A stretch of 58,595 nucleotides of DNA from Occultella aeris. Its GTDB lineage: Bacteria > Actinomycetota > Actinomycetes > Actinomycetales > Beutenbergiaceae. Numbering within the stretch: position 1 is the first letter of the stretch; each line of letters begins with the position of its first letter. The stretch covers positions 1 to 58,595 of the forward strand of contig NZ_CACRYJ010000034.1 of assembly GCF_902703175.1 (NCBI RefSeq). Reading direction: 5' to 3'. Below the pieces are notes generated by a model. The model was not told the DNA's origin. It ran no database searches and saw only the letters and a program-made list of their open reading frames with translations. Below, piece by piece: positions 58,202-58,595 of this stretch. Position numbers and translations under genes: made by a program.

Positions 58202-58595
58202 ATGCATGCCATTTTCAAGACTGCTTTACGCACATTAGTGGTGACCGGCGGCCTCGTCGTCGCCGGCGCCGGGGCCGCACAGGCGGCGGAGGGTGACCTC
58301 CTCGACGTGGGCCTTCTGGAGGACCTGACGTCGACCGTCTCCGAGACCGTCGGCGGTGATCTGCTCACCGACGTCGCGGCCGACAACACGGTGACCGCGC
58401 CGATCTCGATCCCGATCACGATCGGCGACGTCGCCGTCGGTGTCGGTGGTGACTCGGCCGTGAGTTCCACCGACTCGGCGCCACCACCGGCGCAGCCCGT
58501 CGAGGTCGTTGCCGTGCCGTCGGGAAGCGGCGACTCGTTCGTCGGAGACGTCGCGACCGACAACACGGTGACGGCTCCGGTCGCGGTTCCGGTCA
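58202..58595 (+). CDS. Secreted repeat protein (truncated by window end)
   Basis: The first 131 codons of a secreted protein whose end lies outside the window. Signal peptide MHAIFKTALRTLVVTGGLVV then AGAGAAQAAEG. The mature part has two copies so far of a unit with DVAxDNTVTAPxxxPxxxGD, separated by a Pro-rich link (SAPPPAQPVEVV). The N-V-x-P-V/I-x-I/V-P-V/I-x-V-G-x pattern faintly recalls chaplin repeats but lacks the cysteines. AGGAGTGGG precedes the ATG. Confidence 0.7.
   Translation, partial: MHAIFKTALRTLVVTGGLVVAGAGAAQAAEGDLLDVGLLEDLTSTVSETVGGDLLTDVAADNTVTAPISIPITIGDVAVGVGGDSAVSSTDSAPPPAQPVEVVAVPSGSGDSFVGDVATDNTVTAPVAVPV

Overview
The window comes from a high-GC, Gram-positive actinobacterium, most plausibly a Micrococcales-type organism. 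The evidence is the heavy G/C bias at third codon positions, frequent GTG starts, many ATGA stop/start overlaps, an actinobacterial Tad pilus locus carrying a LysM-BTAD protein, an HspR-type MerR regulator, an LAxTG sortase-anchor remnant, and secreted Ala/Pro/Val-rich repeat proteins. The genus cannot be fixed from the sequence alone.

Layout. (1) 1-13170: one long plus-strand Tad/Flp pilus locus. It runs HTH protein, small membrane protein, sigma-like protein, SAF/CpaB-like, TadZ-like, TadA, TadB, TadC, Flp-type pilin, two TadE-like pseudopilins, a TadG-like protein, a large LysM-wHTH-BTAD membrane protein, a lipoprotein and a secreted protein, mostly with overlapping stops and starts. (2) 13171-22500: an accessory segment that looks less GC-rich than its surroundings and has looser gene packing. 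It holds a HipA-type kinase without its N-terminal domain next to a HIRAN protein that seems to supply that domain, an RNase D-like exonuclease, a 59-codon ORF overlapping a Rad50/RloC-like ATPase with a CPVC motif, a DUF559/Vsr-like (ExD) putative nuclease and a SEC-C zinc protein. This is the best candidate for an undescribed defence or toxin-antitoxin module. (3) 22500-31500: DUF4166 gene, tRNA-Ser(GCT), and a variable stretch (base-metabolism genes, DUF6326, a NarL-type two-component system, carboxymuconolactone-decarboxylase-like protein, DUF7144, epimerase). Two decayed genes lie near the right end. A 24-bp perfect direct repeat joins the tRNA-Ser 3' end to position 31432. (4) 31500-41000: an SDR/ADH/TetR operon divergent from an aldo/keto reductase, a small heat-shock locus (Hsp20, conserved small protein, J-domain protein, HspR-like), a drug/peptide-type ABC exporter, and a quinone-oxidoreductase/TetR divergent pair with a large operator-like inverted repeat. 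(5) 41000-58595: housekeeping and transport genes (VOC, hydrolase/YIP1-like pair, FAD oxidoreductase, LigD-type primase, SBF-like transporter, MacB/FtsX-type ABC system, tRNA-Arg(ACG), GNAT, sugar isomerase plus Gfo/Idh dehydrogenase, CynX-type MFS, MarR-like, GDPD). A broken LAxTG surface-protein gene and two secreted repeat proteins also lie here, the last running off the right edge.

How they work together: the Tad genes form one secretion/assembly machine (TadA ATPase, TadB/C platform, TadZ positioning, prepilins with G|xxxxE cleavage sites). The accessory genes form two probable modules, HipA-like plus HIRAN and ATPase plus nuclease plus SEC-C, flanked by non-coding DNA. Most other genes form short operons with visible operators or bidirectional terminators. 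Functions are assigned from motifs and family memory; no database search was run.
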